DNA of 64,000 nucleotides from Zonotrichia leucophrys gambelii. Lineage: Eukaryota; Chordata; Aves; Passeriformes; Passerellidae. Both the position numbers and the translations under genes were made by a program. Shown piece by piece: positions 35,881-48,800 of this stretch. The notes beneath the pieces were generated by a model, which saw only the letters and a list, made by a program, of their open reading frames with translations, did no database searches and had not been told where the DNA came from. Each line of letters starts with the position of its first letter. Position 1 is the stretch's first letter. Location of the stretch: assembly GCF_028769735.1 (NCBI RefSeq), contig NC_088172.1, forward strand, positions 72,936,631 to 73,000,630, read 5' to 3'.

Positions 35881-36688
35881 GCTCCCAGGTGCTTTAAAAT
35901 GAGCCAAAGCCACTTGATTATTTAATATGAATAATTTAGTAAACATCTTTTGTTTCTGTGTTTAGTGAGACCAGTGATTTCTTTTTTAACCTTCCATTTC
36001 TAAAACAACCCACATGATACTGAGAGTAAAGGTCCAAGAAATTTAGTGAAATCTGCCAGCAGATTTATCCCATTCATGATTTTCACTGCAAGCTCTAAGA
36101 TACAGGGTCAGCCTGGTAATTACCAAATGAGGGCTCTGTGAATGCCACTGCACTCTTCTCACTCCACCCAAATAATTACATGGCTCACCAGGAGAAATAA
36201 AATGGATAAAAACATTAAGACTTAGAAAAAAAATAATGTTTCCATAAAACAGAGACTTATTGCATGATAGCTGGAGGCAACACCTTTGCACAAACAGCTG
36301 TAAATTAAAGCTGTCCTTTTACTAAGCTTCCAGAGATTGCTTACACAATGTGTGGCAATGGGAGAGAATACAGAAGACAGTTAATTTTCTTCCTTCTTCT
36401 TCACTTGCTCAAGTGGATGAAAAGCTACTTGCCTACTTTCAAAAGGATGAAGAAAATGACTTTTTATGCTCCCATACCACGCTGCTACAGTTGTGAACAG
36501 ATGTGAACATTGTGCCACCTGATTGCTAAACTAAAATTTTCTTGATTTCTAAGTAAATGTGAAAGTATATCATCAAATACACATCACCTGCAGGTGGCAA
36601 GTGTTAAAGAACTTGAAATCACAATTTTGTTCTACTCTCTCCAGTAACCACAGGTGAGCTCTGAGCGTGCTGTGTCCACTCCCTTCAG

Positions 36689-36894
36689 CTATGAGAAGGC
36701 TATCCAGTGTTTTAGCTCTTCCACACGCTGCAGTATCTGTGTATAATAGAAATCCATGTTGGCTGCAAACTCAGTACACACAGGGGATTCCATGTCACCA
36801 AAGGTGCAGTACAGCGCAGTTCCTCCAATGCTAAGGAAAACAGTTGCTATGCACAGCAGGACCAGCAAAATACAGGAGCCACCAGACACTTCAT
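36689..36894 (-). CDS. CNST: CNST terminal coding exon (transmembrane helix and stop)
   Basis: The 206-base exon follows acceptor TTATTTGCAG. It encodes (D)EVSGGSCILLVLLCIATVFL then SIGGTALYCTFGDMESPVCT, EFAANMDFYYTQILQRVEEL and KHWIAFS, and ends in TAG at 36689-36691. It carries the single membrane-spanning segment and the conserved C-terminal tail of about 40 residues with two cysteines (YCTF, PVCT). Confidence 0.96.
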
Positions 36895-39800
36895 CTGCAA
36901 ATAAGAGCAGAAAAGGTGAAAAAAGATGCTATACAAAGCAATACAAATGCATGTGAGAAAACTTGAGACAGGTTTTTATTATGAATAAATCAGGAGGTAA
37001 ACACATTTAATAATGCTGACCATGTCAAAGTGACCACAAATACACATGAGGAATTATATGTTTCTCAGTCTCTTCAGAAACCTAAATAATTCTCTTGCTT
37101 CATTTCTGCAGTCTGTGTGCCTGTCCCTGCTGGGATCCCTGGTGGAGCCATTCCATGCTGAAGCACAATAAGCTCACCTGGGAGAAGGCCCCAAGGCCAA
37201 AGGCATCCTCCATGGAACAGCTCCAATGAAACCAAGGCTTTGAAAGGAAACCAAATGGAAACACTCTTGCTTCATTTCTGGTGACGCTGACTGCACTACA
37301 GTGAACTGCTTTGATTACTCTCATATTTTGACTGCAGACACAAAACCTTCAGTGTAGGCTAATGTGAGGGGTTATCTTACATCTCAGTTATCCTCTGCTA
37401 ATTCTTTGCATGATTGTTTATTCCAGAGTAGGAGCAATGCAGAGGTTAAAGAGGTGCTGCTACATCCCCACAACCTCACTGGTCCTTGCTAATCTGCACA
37501 CATGAACAGCATCTGTGCCTTCTGTCAGACTGACAGGGCTCTAAGGAAATTTTTGTACTCCCTTCAACTCTACACAGGGAGAAGACATGGGATAAAAAGA
37601 AACATTCAAGTGGTTTTTTTTTTTTGGTGTGTGTTTGAAATCAAACTTTAAGTAATAACAACAATATAAAACAATTTTCCTTTTGAATCACTAAATCCTG
37701 GGGGAAAATCAAAGAAATAACTCTAACTGGAATTTTAAATAAAACATAAATACTTTTAGAATAATTTCAAGAAAAAGATGGGATAAGGTCTCTTCAGGCT
37801 GTGAATATTTGAGACATGCTAACACACTTTTAAGAACTAATTTATACCATTTAGTGGCTGACATACACAGTAGATAGAAGTTTCCATACCATTAGCAATC
37901 AAAAGTAATTTTCTTAGTATCTTTTCAGTTTGAATAACAGAGACCCTAAAATAAAAAAAATAAAAAAAAAGGCAAGCATAACATGAGAAACATACTGTGT
38001 TTCTCATGAGGCTATTTAGCCCATCAAAAGGTGTCAAGCCAGATTTAATGACAGCTAGCAAATATATATGGATGTTAAATTATAAAGCAAGGTTAAAATG
38101 TGACAGCCTCCAATGGCATGGAAACCACTAGAACGGGTTGGAAATGTGCCCATGGACAAAGCACAACAGACTTGTTTCTCTTGCATCCCTCTACCTACAC
38201 AGTAAATGGATTTAGGGAGAAAGCTTATACCTCCCACCTCTAAGCAATGAACATTAATGAAAGGACTTCAATTATTTGTCACTTGTAAATCATTCAGCCA
38301 GAGGAAAAAACCAGTGACTTAATTCTCAACCAAGCTTTAAATCAGAAGTGTGCTCACTGTATCCTGTAGTCTTGTTACCCAAACCTGGTACAGATTGACA
38401 ATCTTTGATCATTCACCTTTACTTACTAAATTTAAAAAAAACAAGACAGTATATTGAATAAATGCCTGCTTTGTTGCTGTGAACAAAAAGACTGACAACA
38501 TTTGCACCCCAAGAGCACAGCCCATGAATTAACAAATTTAAACTACCTTGATCCAATGTGTCTTCCATTTCTTGGAATCTCACTCTTCTCTTTGTTTGCC
38601 TTTGCTGGACTTGAGCAATTGTTTTTCCATCTCTGTCATCTCTCTTCTTTAGTATAGACACCAATCCTTCCACTGGGGTAATCTATCAGGAAAGTCAGTG
38701 AGCGGCACAAGAGATGTTAAAGAGAGCCCATGCTTTGATTTCTCACAATGACTCAGGGAGGAACCAAGCTAAACAGTTAATAAATGGTTTCCAGTCTACT
38801 TTTCTTAAACATTGCAGCACTTGTGAAACCTCCTTCTTGGAGACATCAAGTCCCGAACAGACAGGACAGCTGCAGCATCATTCTGCTGCTGACTGACACT
38901 GCTTGCCTTTAGTTGCTATAGAAGTGAAATGCAGACACATTTTCTGCTTGGATGTACTTTGTGTTCCTTTGTAAGCTGGCATGGGCAGGGGCAGTGGTGA
39001 GGCGGATTTGTGACAAAATCACTGTCATCAGAGGGCAGGAAGAAGTCAATGACACACTGCTGCTGCCTCTCCAAAGATATAATCCTGCAGAGACCATCAG
39101 GTACTTATGGACAGATTAATTTTCCAGCATTGCAATTGGTTCCCCAGGGGGGACAAGCAGCTACAGTGGGGCTACAAAACTGAAGGGAGGAACATCAGGG
39201 AAAAAGAAAGAAAGCTTCAGTGCTCTGGAGAGATTCCAGCTCCACATTGTAATAAGCTCTCTGCATACAGCAGCAGCTCAAAAATCCCTCCCTACAGGCT
39301 GGTCACCCAAACAGCTTGTACAAACAGCAATATGGCCAACAAGTCAATAAACCACACCTCTTTTCTTTGCTATAGCATTTCCATTAGCTGCAACAATATA
39401 TGCTAAACCATACTGGGTTGGTTGTGCAGTCTGTAACTTCCTAGTTACTAATGAAATGAAAGTAGGTGAAGTACCAGGAGAAAAATGCTTTCCTAAGCAA
39501 GTAGTTCTTGGTGTACTAGAAATAAATAGAAATTAAAGTAGAAAGTATGTTTAGAATTGCCCTTTTTTTTACCTTGTGGGCATCCTTGCCTCAAAAAACG
39601 TAATAATTATTTCTTCCGAGACCTTAGTAGGACTTAAATAGATCAGCAGTAACATTTGTTGAATTGAAAAGTAGTAGGTATACATTTGTGCCACAGATAA
39701 AACATATCACATTTATAATTGAATTTGCAACTCTTCTATTAGATAACCCCAAAGGCCTCTAATTTCCACAAAAATTCAAACCACCCCAAACTTTCCATGT

Positions 39801-42800
39801 AATACTGTAGTTGCAAACAATGGCTATCTATAAAATAACCTAGAGGACTACCCATAAAAACTTGTCGGCGTTGCATTCTGAGAGCTGTAGAGAAACAGAA
39901 AACAACCAGCTTCATAACTTCTGTCCTTAAGCTTGCCTGATGCTGTGAGCTTACATAAAGCATCGATTATGGTCAGAGGGATGGAGCCCTGCACACAGGG
40001 AGGCACAGGGCACAATCCAATAGCACTGGAGCAGCTCTGGCCTTTGCAACATGAACTGATAAATGTGCCAATTACACTTGCAGGTCTCTGCTCTGGCAGT
40101 GTTTTACAGCCCTCAAATGGGCAAATAATGCTACCCAGAACAACTCAGAGGACAGAATTGATCTCTGCCACACTTTTGATAGTCACTTTCTCTTTTGTTT
40201 ATTTGCTTGATAAGAGCTTGAATGGATTATTTAATGAAACAATTCAAGGAAGTACTTGGAAAATAGTGGAAATGTGGAGGCAGAGGAAATAAATTAAGTC
40301 AACATGCAGAGGACCAGTAGCTGGCACAAACGACCCAGAAATAATAGTCTGCAAGTGTCTCATCACACGAAATAGTGCACTGAGGTGCAGCTTCTACTGG
40401 TAATGTTAAATTAGCCTTGCAAAACTGCCATGAAAATTTAACAGGGCAGCAGAAAAATCAACACTTATGTTTCTTTGTTGTGACAAGGAAGGGGGATTAT
40501 GTAGGAGTGCTTTAATTTGACTTATTTGTTTGGAAGGGTGGAGATGAAATGATATCCTTTAGTAGAGTAGATTATTTTAAGCTTCTGCTTACAGCATTGC
40601 TTTCATAAAGAGGATCAATTGCTCCTCCCACACCACCCACACAGCAGGCTGGCTGTTGCCTGGCATGATTATTCCCAAGGGGCTTGGACTGCACAAGGTG
40701 GGAATGTCACCCAGAGATGAAGGGCATTCCTCCCAGTCTGCCATAAGACTGGAACTGGTGGTCTGTTCTGCAAGTCATCACTGCAACCCGAGGCACTTCC
40801 TTTTGTCTGGTGGCTCTTGCTAACTTCTGAATGACAGTGTCACAAACTTGTGCCTTCTCCAAGCTTAAAACCAGAGGGCTATCCTTGACAGGATTATGTG
40901 GAAATGTGTTGCAGTAATTACAGTTATATAAAAGGCTTTCTGGAGCAAAGACTTGCTACAATGAGGTTCATTTACTTTCCCTGTCAGCCTACATGGATAC
41001 ATTTCAGGATTTACTTTAAATGTATAAAGAACGAATGTGACACAGCACGGGTTTCTCTATTCTGAAATTCTGAAATTCTCTATTCTTTTGCTTAAAAAGA
41101 GGGAGCAAATGCTTTTGATTTTGCAATAGAAATCAGTGTGGCTAGTGTTACTTCCCTATCTCAACAAAAGCCATATATTATTTTGAAAAATGGCCCTTTT
41201 ACATGATTAGTCCCTAGAATAAAATCATGGAATACGCTGAGCTGGAAGAGACTCACAAGGATCATCGAGCCCAGCTCTGAGTCCTGCACAGGGCACCCCA
41301 TGTACCCAAGAGCATTTTTCAAACACTTCTTGAGCTCTGTCAGGCTGTGCTGTGACCGCTTCCCTGTGAAGCTTTTCCAGTGCCCAACCATCTGAGTGAA
41401 GAAACTTTTCCTGATATCCAACCTAAATCTCTCCTGACTCAGCTCCATGGCATGACGATACTTCATCTGCCTTTGAATTTTATGAGTTATAAACTTAAAG
41501 ATTTTGTCTTTGCCTACGATACACAAAGTGATTACATTAGATCCATCTCCCACTAATTGAACATCCAAGGAGAAGGACTTAGTTGCCACACAAGATGAAG
41601 TTCTACATTCCACTCTTTAGGAGGCAGGGAGAATTAAAAAAGGCAGAATATACTATTTAAATTGGAAGTTAATGAGGGAACTGTGGTTAATACAGTTGAC
41701 CACAAGTCAAGCAGAGGCTCGACTTGAACCACAGGCAGAAAAATGCAGGCTTGCACCAGACTGCCCTGCAAACAGCTCCTACATGAAAGAGCTGCATAAA
41801 GGACCCTATTAAAACATCAGATATTTTCTTAATTCTAAGCTGGATAATTAACAGAAGATGATCTTGGAATATCTGTGTAACTGAGTTTACTCAGCTCTGC
41901 TGGCCTTCATAAAATCTTTTGACAGGAGTTTTTACAGTTACTGTACAGGAACTGAAAGTGGCATGTAAGTATGTGGTGGCATTTTCACCAACAGGCAAAA
42001 AGGAAAGCAGCAATGACTGTTGATTAATTGAAACTCTGTTAAATAAAGCTTTTCTCTTTTCCCTAAAGCTTTTCTCTCATTTCTTCTATTTATTCCATTA
42101 ATAGAAAGTGAATTTGCTCCAATCAAAAGTTTCACACTTTTCAGATAAATTTTAATAACCAGGTTGCAAAATTAGAAAAAATAAACTAATTAAACTACCT
42201 GTCTCCTCTCTGTTTAAAACAGAATTTGGTAATAAAATAAAAAGCTTCTTACACTGTGCTTATTTACAATGCATATTTTAATGCATATTTTCAAATATGA
42301 TGTGTGTATACTTATAAACATACTGGACAAAACTAAGAAAATAAGGCCTTGTAATTCAAGTATATAGACGTAAATAAAAACCCCAAAATGGAGGCACTAC
42401 AAACTGGGAACTAGGAAGAAAAGCTCCTTGTATGAAGCAGTTTGGTCTGAATGCAGAAAACTACTCAAGAAGGTTTGTGTATTCTTCTGTGGGGATTCAG
42501 TTACATGGCAAAGGACTGTAGTTTTATTACAGGCAACACCAGATTTTTTTAAAGCAGTAATCCCCAAAATGACAAAGCCCAAGACTTCCCTGTGTTACAA
42601 TAAATCAGCAGACAAATCCCTTTGCTAGCAAAATACCTTAGATAAGTAATTTGGGTTTGAAAGAGAGCTGACTTAGCAGGTTCAGGATTCACACCCCAGC
42701 TACTGAGGGTAACTGTATTTCCTGCTGAGACACTTCCCTGCACGTACCTGAGCTCCTTTATAGAGCAACAAATACCTGACACCATGTAAGCACTTCACCT

Positions 42801-45800
42801 GGGAGCACAGCTCTTACAACTCAAAGCCACAGAACCCAAGCCACACAAGAGAATGGAGGATCCAAAACATTGCCTCCAAACCTAGTGGAGACCTCATTTC
42901 TTGGTATACAAACTGCCATCCAAACGATGGATTGCATTTCTGTTCTGCTAGACAGTCTCACTAGCTTTGCTTTCTAAAATGAATTTCCCAATTATAATTT
43001 TCTAATAAGGAAAAACTTCAAGATTTTACTCACTTCCCTAACTGTCTCTCACATAGAAAGTTTATGGTACAACCTTTTATTTTATATACCAAAATGCAAC
43101 TTTATTGAGGTTACAATTTGTTTTGCCACTGGTGTGTCATTTCATTCTCACAGAAATGATAGCAAAGAGATTTAAGAAGAGCTATATACGTCTAATATCT
43201 GGTGTTGCCAGCTTCTGACTGTGCTTCAAAGTTCTTTGTTAGCTGTATGAATCTTGTTTCCATAAAATGCCTGCGGTTTTCCATCATTTGCATCATTTAC
43301 ATAATTTGTTGTACATGGTTTGTACTAGTGAAGAAATACTCAGTAAAAGGGCCTGTACAGTATGAAAACTACTATTTCAGTTTTGCAGCTATTTAAATCC
43401 AGAGTCAGATTTTGGTGAATTTTCACTCTTGTAATTAGTTATTGTAAATGATAAACTAAAAGCAAGTGACAAAGTATCTAAGTTAGAAAACTGCATGAGA
43501 TGATTGGATGGAGCCAAGCAAAACTTCCTCACTGTAAATACCTACACAAGTATTTACTTTTCTCCATCTTCAATAAATTATTATTATGTGTCAGTTGAAG
43601 AACATTAATGAAATTTTATCCTCCCATATGGGTTGTCTATTTCAAAATTATCTTTACTTCCACCTTCCATTCTAATTTGTTTGTGGCAGTTTTGGAAACA
43701 CTTCATGACAAGTTTTATCACAGTCAAATTGATTATTTTTTCCTTTTCTACTGGCACATTGGTACATTTCATGTGATTCATTTAATTTCACTCATGTGGC
43801 TACCACTGCATTTTCTAGATACTCATTAACAACCAGTGTATGAAAACACTATTATCTTCTTAGGTTGCCATGGCCTGAACAAAGCAATTTCAAAGCCTTC
43901 AAGAGGACAAGAAAGGAAGAAGTGTCACAGCTGGGTACAAAGATTCCATCTGCTCGTCAAAACTTCAGTGCAATCTCATTTTGGCACTGAAACACAATCA
44001 ATGAACACAAGTTAACAATGCTGCTTTCTCAGGGGTGCCAAACTCTTTCAAATGTGTCTTCCAAGAAAGCTGTGGGTGCTCATCACTTCTGAAAAACAAC
44101 CTCTAGGCTACTGATGGGTGGTAAGATTAACTGGAAAAGCATCCTATAAGTGTATAATGAAACAATGGAAGCTGGTGTGCTGTCCTTATTCTCACCCTGT
44201 GGCACCCAGAAATCCCAAGTATTGCAAAACAACCCCAGATGCTGCATATGACAAATTTTAATTGCTACTGACGTTAATCCTTCTGCCCTTCTCCCATTTA
44301 AGCCCCTGCCTCACAGACTCGAGCCTCTTGCTAAGACTGATCCAAGGGGACTCTCACCAGAGCAGCCAACAGGATGCCCTACATGGCCAGAAAAAGTACT
44401 ATGGAAAAAGGTACTTCTTCCTCTGCAGAGACTCAACTCTGCCATCAGAGTACTGGCAGTCCCAGCAGCAGGAGAGCAAACCGGAATTGAAATTGGATGC
44501 CCTGTAAAGCATCATCGTCAGTCACAGGGACAATCAATACAAGCATAATTTTTCTAACAGTATCAATATACTGCTTCCTACCCCATCCTCTGAAACACAA
44601 ATGGCACAAACATAGCTATTTAAAAATAGATGCTATTGGATTAATTTAGGCTATATCTATATGAAAAAGAACAGTACTCCTCTGCTAAAATGCAGCACTT
44701 TCAGTGGGCTCAAGTGAAATTTAATGTTATGGGGTGATACTTAAATTACTCTTTTGTTATACACATATTCAGGCTAAGCACAGACAGTCAACAAAATGCT
44801 CTTTTTCAAAATCACCCTCTAAGTGAAGACAAGCCAATGGACTCATGAAAATTTGGGATACATGTATTACATGTATGTGGGTTTCCACATCTGTTTGTGT
44901 ACAGCTTTGTGCACATGGCTGTCAGTCCTGGTACGTGGCATAATTCCTGAGAGCCCACAAAAGGACAAGAGGCATGATCTTGGAAAGGATGTATGAAACT
45001 CTTTAGGTGGGGAGAAAAACCAAAATGCTCTCTTTTCAGCTCTGGAGACTTTACCAAACATGCAATGACATCAGCATTGATCTCCAGTATTTAGTTCTCT
45101 GCTTGGCCACTGTCCTTGAGCAATTGTGAGGGTTCTTGGTCTCTGTGCATTAGCTTGATCTATAGAGAAGTACTGTAACTTTATTGCCAAGGGAATAGTC
45201 TATTGTTAAAGATCTTAAAAATAGAAATGAACTAAGAAGATACCTTCATACAAGCCTTCCCCCTCCAGCATCTGAAATAACATCATTTCACAATACACTC
45301 TTTTTTAATTTAAAAAAAAAAGCTCTTAAGGATGCAAATACAGCAAAACCAGAAAAGAAATAAAGCAAAGACATTGCCATTACACTCTCTAAAAAAGTCC
45401 CAAAGCAATAAATCTCTATTTTGAGAAGAGCAATTTAGCTTATGAAGCACTCACCCTTGTTACAGGCCTATCAGGTGGGTTCAGGGTTAGAAGCTCTTTC
45501 TTAGCTTGGGCTGAACAACAAATCTGTCTAACCTGACAAAATCAGAAACCCATTCATTCATATGCAGAATTTATATACATGTAGTTCTCACCTCTATAGA
45601 ATAAGCACAAAAAAGCAAACTTTGTTCTGTGCATAGAAATGAATGATGGTACATCATAGGCATTCTCTGTCAGAATAAAAGAAAAATTAAACTCCCCCTG
45701 GTATCACACTCATAAGATCAATCTTATTTCTGAAACAGTTCACTACTGGTCAAAAAGGAGACAGAGAGGCAAAACAAAACTTTTTTCTGAGTAACTCAGA

Positions 45801-48800
45801 ACAATTAAATATGTATAGATTTCAGATTTGAAAACGTGATACATAAAGGAATATTTAACACATTTTGAAGCTGGCAATATCTAAAATATTTTAACTGAGA
45901 TACACATGAAAGACTTGATAGGATTTACAATATTTACCTCAGTAATCTCTATCCTTCTTGTAAGTTCATCAAGAGAAGAAAAGCTGTCATCTAGAGACAG
46001 AGCTTCCAGGGAGTGATAAGATGCTCGTTCAGGTGAAATATCTGGAACAGCGTCAAAGTCCTCTTGGTTTGCAAAGTCTGCAGATTCTTCAGTGTCTATT
46101 ATGTTTCCATTCAAAAATCTCAGAAATAAATCTTCTTGTTCATGATGGACCTTCTCCTTCTGTCCTATTTCCTTGCACACCCGTGAATGGGCAGCACTCT
46201 CATGCTCAGACCCTTCATTACACCCAGAGCATTCACCTGAGGCAGTTCTGTCCCATGAAGACTGTTCATCTTCATCATCATCATCATCATCATCAGGCTG
46301 TATCTGTTGCTGCTTTAAATCACTATTTCCAAGCTGGCCACTAGGAATTTCTGAAGACCCAGCAGCATGTTTTGATCTGAGCAGACTTCTATCAGCTGGC
46401 ACATCTTTATCAGAAGGAACCAAATCAGCAGGCATATAACCATCATCTGTTAAAGCCAAAGCATCTACCATTGGCTCAAGAGGGAGTTTCACTCCAGGCT
46501 CCCCAGCCCCTTCTATTTCCACTGCATCCTTGGCGAGCTGTCTTTCCCTCAGCTGCAGGCTGTTCTCTCTACCAGCATCCCCAGATGACAACCAGCCCGA
46601 GGAAGGCCTGCCCCCTGTCCCTGAGGACTGGGCGTGTGGCTCCAGCGTGGATTCAGCCCTGCAGAGCTGCTCCTCCATGTGGTCCTTTCCTGCAGCTACC
46701 CGGACACTTGCTGCCTCTGTCTGTCCCTCAGTTTGGTTTTCACCTGGGTAAACAGAGCTCAGCTGTTTATCTTCTTTCTTTGGTGCAATGCCAGGACAAG
46801 TTTCAGTACCTAAGTGCAATAGGAAAAACAGTTCCAGAGTTTTTAAATGATTCAAAGCATCAGCCCAGGGGGGAAAGAGTATACTGTGATTTGATAACAT
46901 TGTAACCTAATGCTTCAAAATGCTCTCCCATAAAGGGCAGGTATTTTATGCTCCAGTCTGGATAACTTTTGTTAGTAGTCTCTGACTCCTGCTTCAGGAA
47001 AAAAAAAGTATTTGCAGACATTCTTGCAGGTGAAGCACACGATTCAGTGTCCTTCTGCAAAAAGCTACTCCCAATATGTAAGCAAGTATCTTTCTGAGCA
47101 GTCACTTTTCCTCTAATGGATATTTTACATGAGTCATCTCATGGAGGCCTGGAGTTCAGACAAATGTACTTAATTACAGAAAACTGTACCTTGATGCCAG
47201 AGGGATGTCTGCATTTCCTTTAAAGAAGTTGCAATTATACTAATTTAATAAATTTTAAATTTGCAGATCAATAGCTCCTTTGGTTAACACTAAACTAAAT
47301 AGAAATTACATTTCCCATAAATGGACAGCATTAAAAGATGGTGCTTTTTGGATCACTTAGCTGGCACATTAAAAATGCAATTTGATGCAACTTATTTCTG
47401 TATTGATACTTATAATACATATGAAAATTATTTTTTCTTATTGAAATTTCAGAGACACACAAAGAGTTCTACATAGCTTGTGAATTCACCTACTCTTGGC
47501 ATGATCTGCTGATGAAGGAGTAGATGCTTAGCCCAAATTACCTATGAAATTATTAGGTATTCATCATTACAAGAAACCCAAACCTCTGTTTTTAGGCTTA
47601 AAAAGAGAGAAAGAGGCTGTTAAGAATTAAAACACCAAAGTAAACTAGCTAGGAAAGAAACTCCCTTTTATTCCATACTTTGATAAAAACTATGTTAAGA
47701 CTATGTTATAGTAGGACAGCAATACCCTCAATCAACAAATTAATAACTTTAGAAAACACTTATTTGCATTTTTTGGTCATAGTGAAGAGCAGAAATGTTT
47801 TATGAACAGATTAATAAAGATATCAAACACTGCCCTTCTTAACTGAGTTCTCCATGCCAATTTTATTCTTCCTCACCTGTTAAAATCTCTCTTAAAATGT
47901 GAGCAATTTCCTGAACTTGTTACACAAAACAGTCATATTCATTAAAGGCTTGCATTTATTCACTGTACTGAACAATTTTATTAAATTCCAAACTCTACCC
48001 CTTTTAATGGATAATGAAATGCAAGGCAGCACAGAAAAGACAGACTTGAAAATTGAAAAAGAGAATATCCAAGCAAACCAAAATGTGGAAAAAACATCAG
48101 AATGACATTAACAGAAAGAAAGAGCACAAGGAACCTAATTTCTGTAAAACACTGAAAGAATAGGTGTGAGACAGGAACTTTTTAAAAATTAGACACAGAT
48201 GAGTAGATAGCTCAAGGGATTTGTAATGGGAAACTGAGCCCTTCGCATACAGGTCATGAGTTCAAACACAGCCTGGATTATTGGTACAAGATTTTGTTAC
48301 CATCTGTCAATTTTTCCTAGTGGATACATCCACATTACAACAGGCATCTTTGCTGGCAGCCCCAACTGCAACAAAGATTAAATGGAATTGGAAATTAAAT
48401 CAGATTCTTTACGGTGAAAGGTGTCCCTTGAGCTCAGGGCACTGTTCCTAAGGAAGTATGATCCCAGCACTGTTATCTAACCACAGATGTACAAGAACTG
48501 GGATGCAATGATCATTCACATCAAGTTTTCAGCAGTGTTCAATATTTACAATTACTTCAGGCAACCCATGCCCACTACAGACTGAGGGCAAGTTAAGACA
48601 AATACTTAATTAGAAAAGATGCCTTTGCCAACACTAAATTAACTGAAGACATACCCAACAGGGACAGTAATTTTTGCCTGACTGATAGAGGTAAAACAAA
48701 GTGTCTACAGAAAATTTTTTAGCAACAAAAGCACCTATGGTAATTTAAAAAATGGTTTCTTTTCCCTCTGACAGAGTTGCATTACAATCAACCTTGGTTT

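Larger units (their letters stand above)
34985..36688 (-). other. Probable CNST 3' UTR
   Basis: Downstream of the TAG, candidate poly(A) signals on the minus strand are ATTAAA at 35921-35926 and AATAAA at 35007-35012. The latter would give a 3' UTR of about 1.7 kb. The region also contains a reversed MIR-like SINE at about 35781-35880. The true 3' end cannot be fixed without transcript data. Confidence 0.4.
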
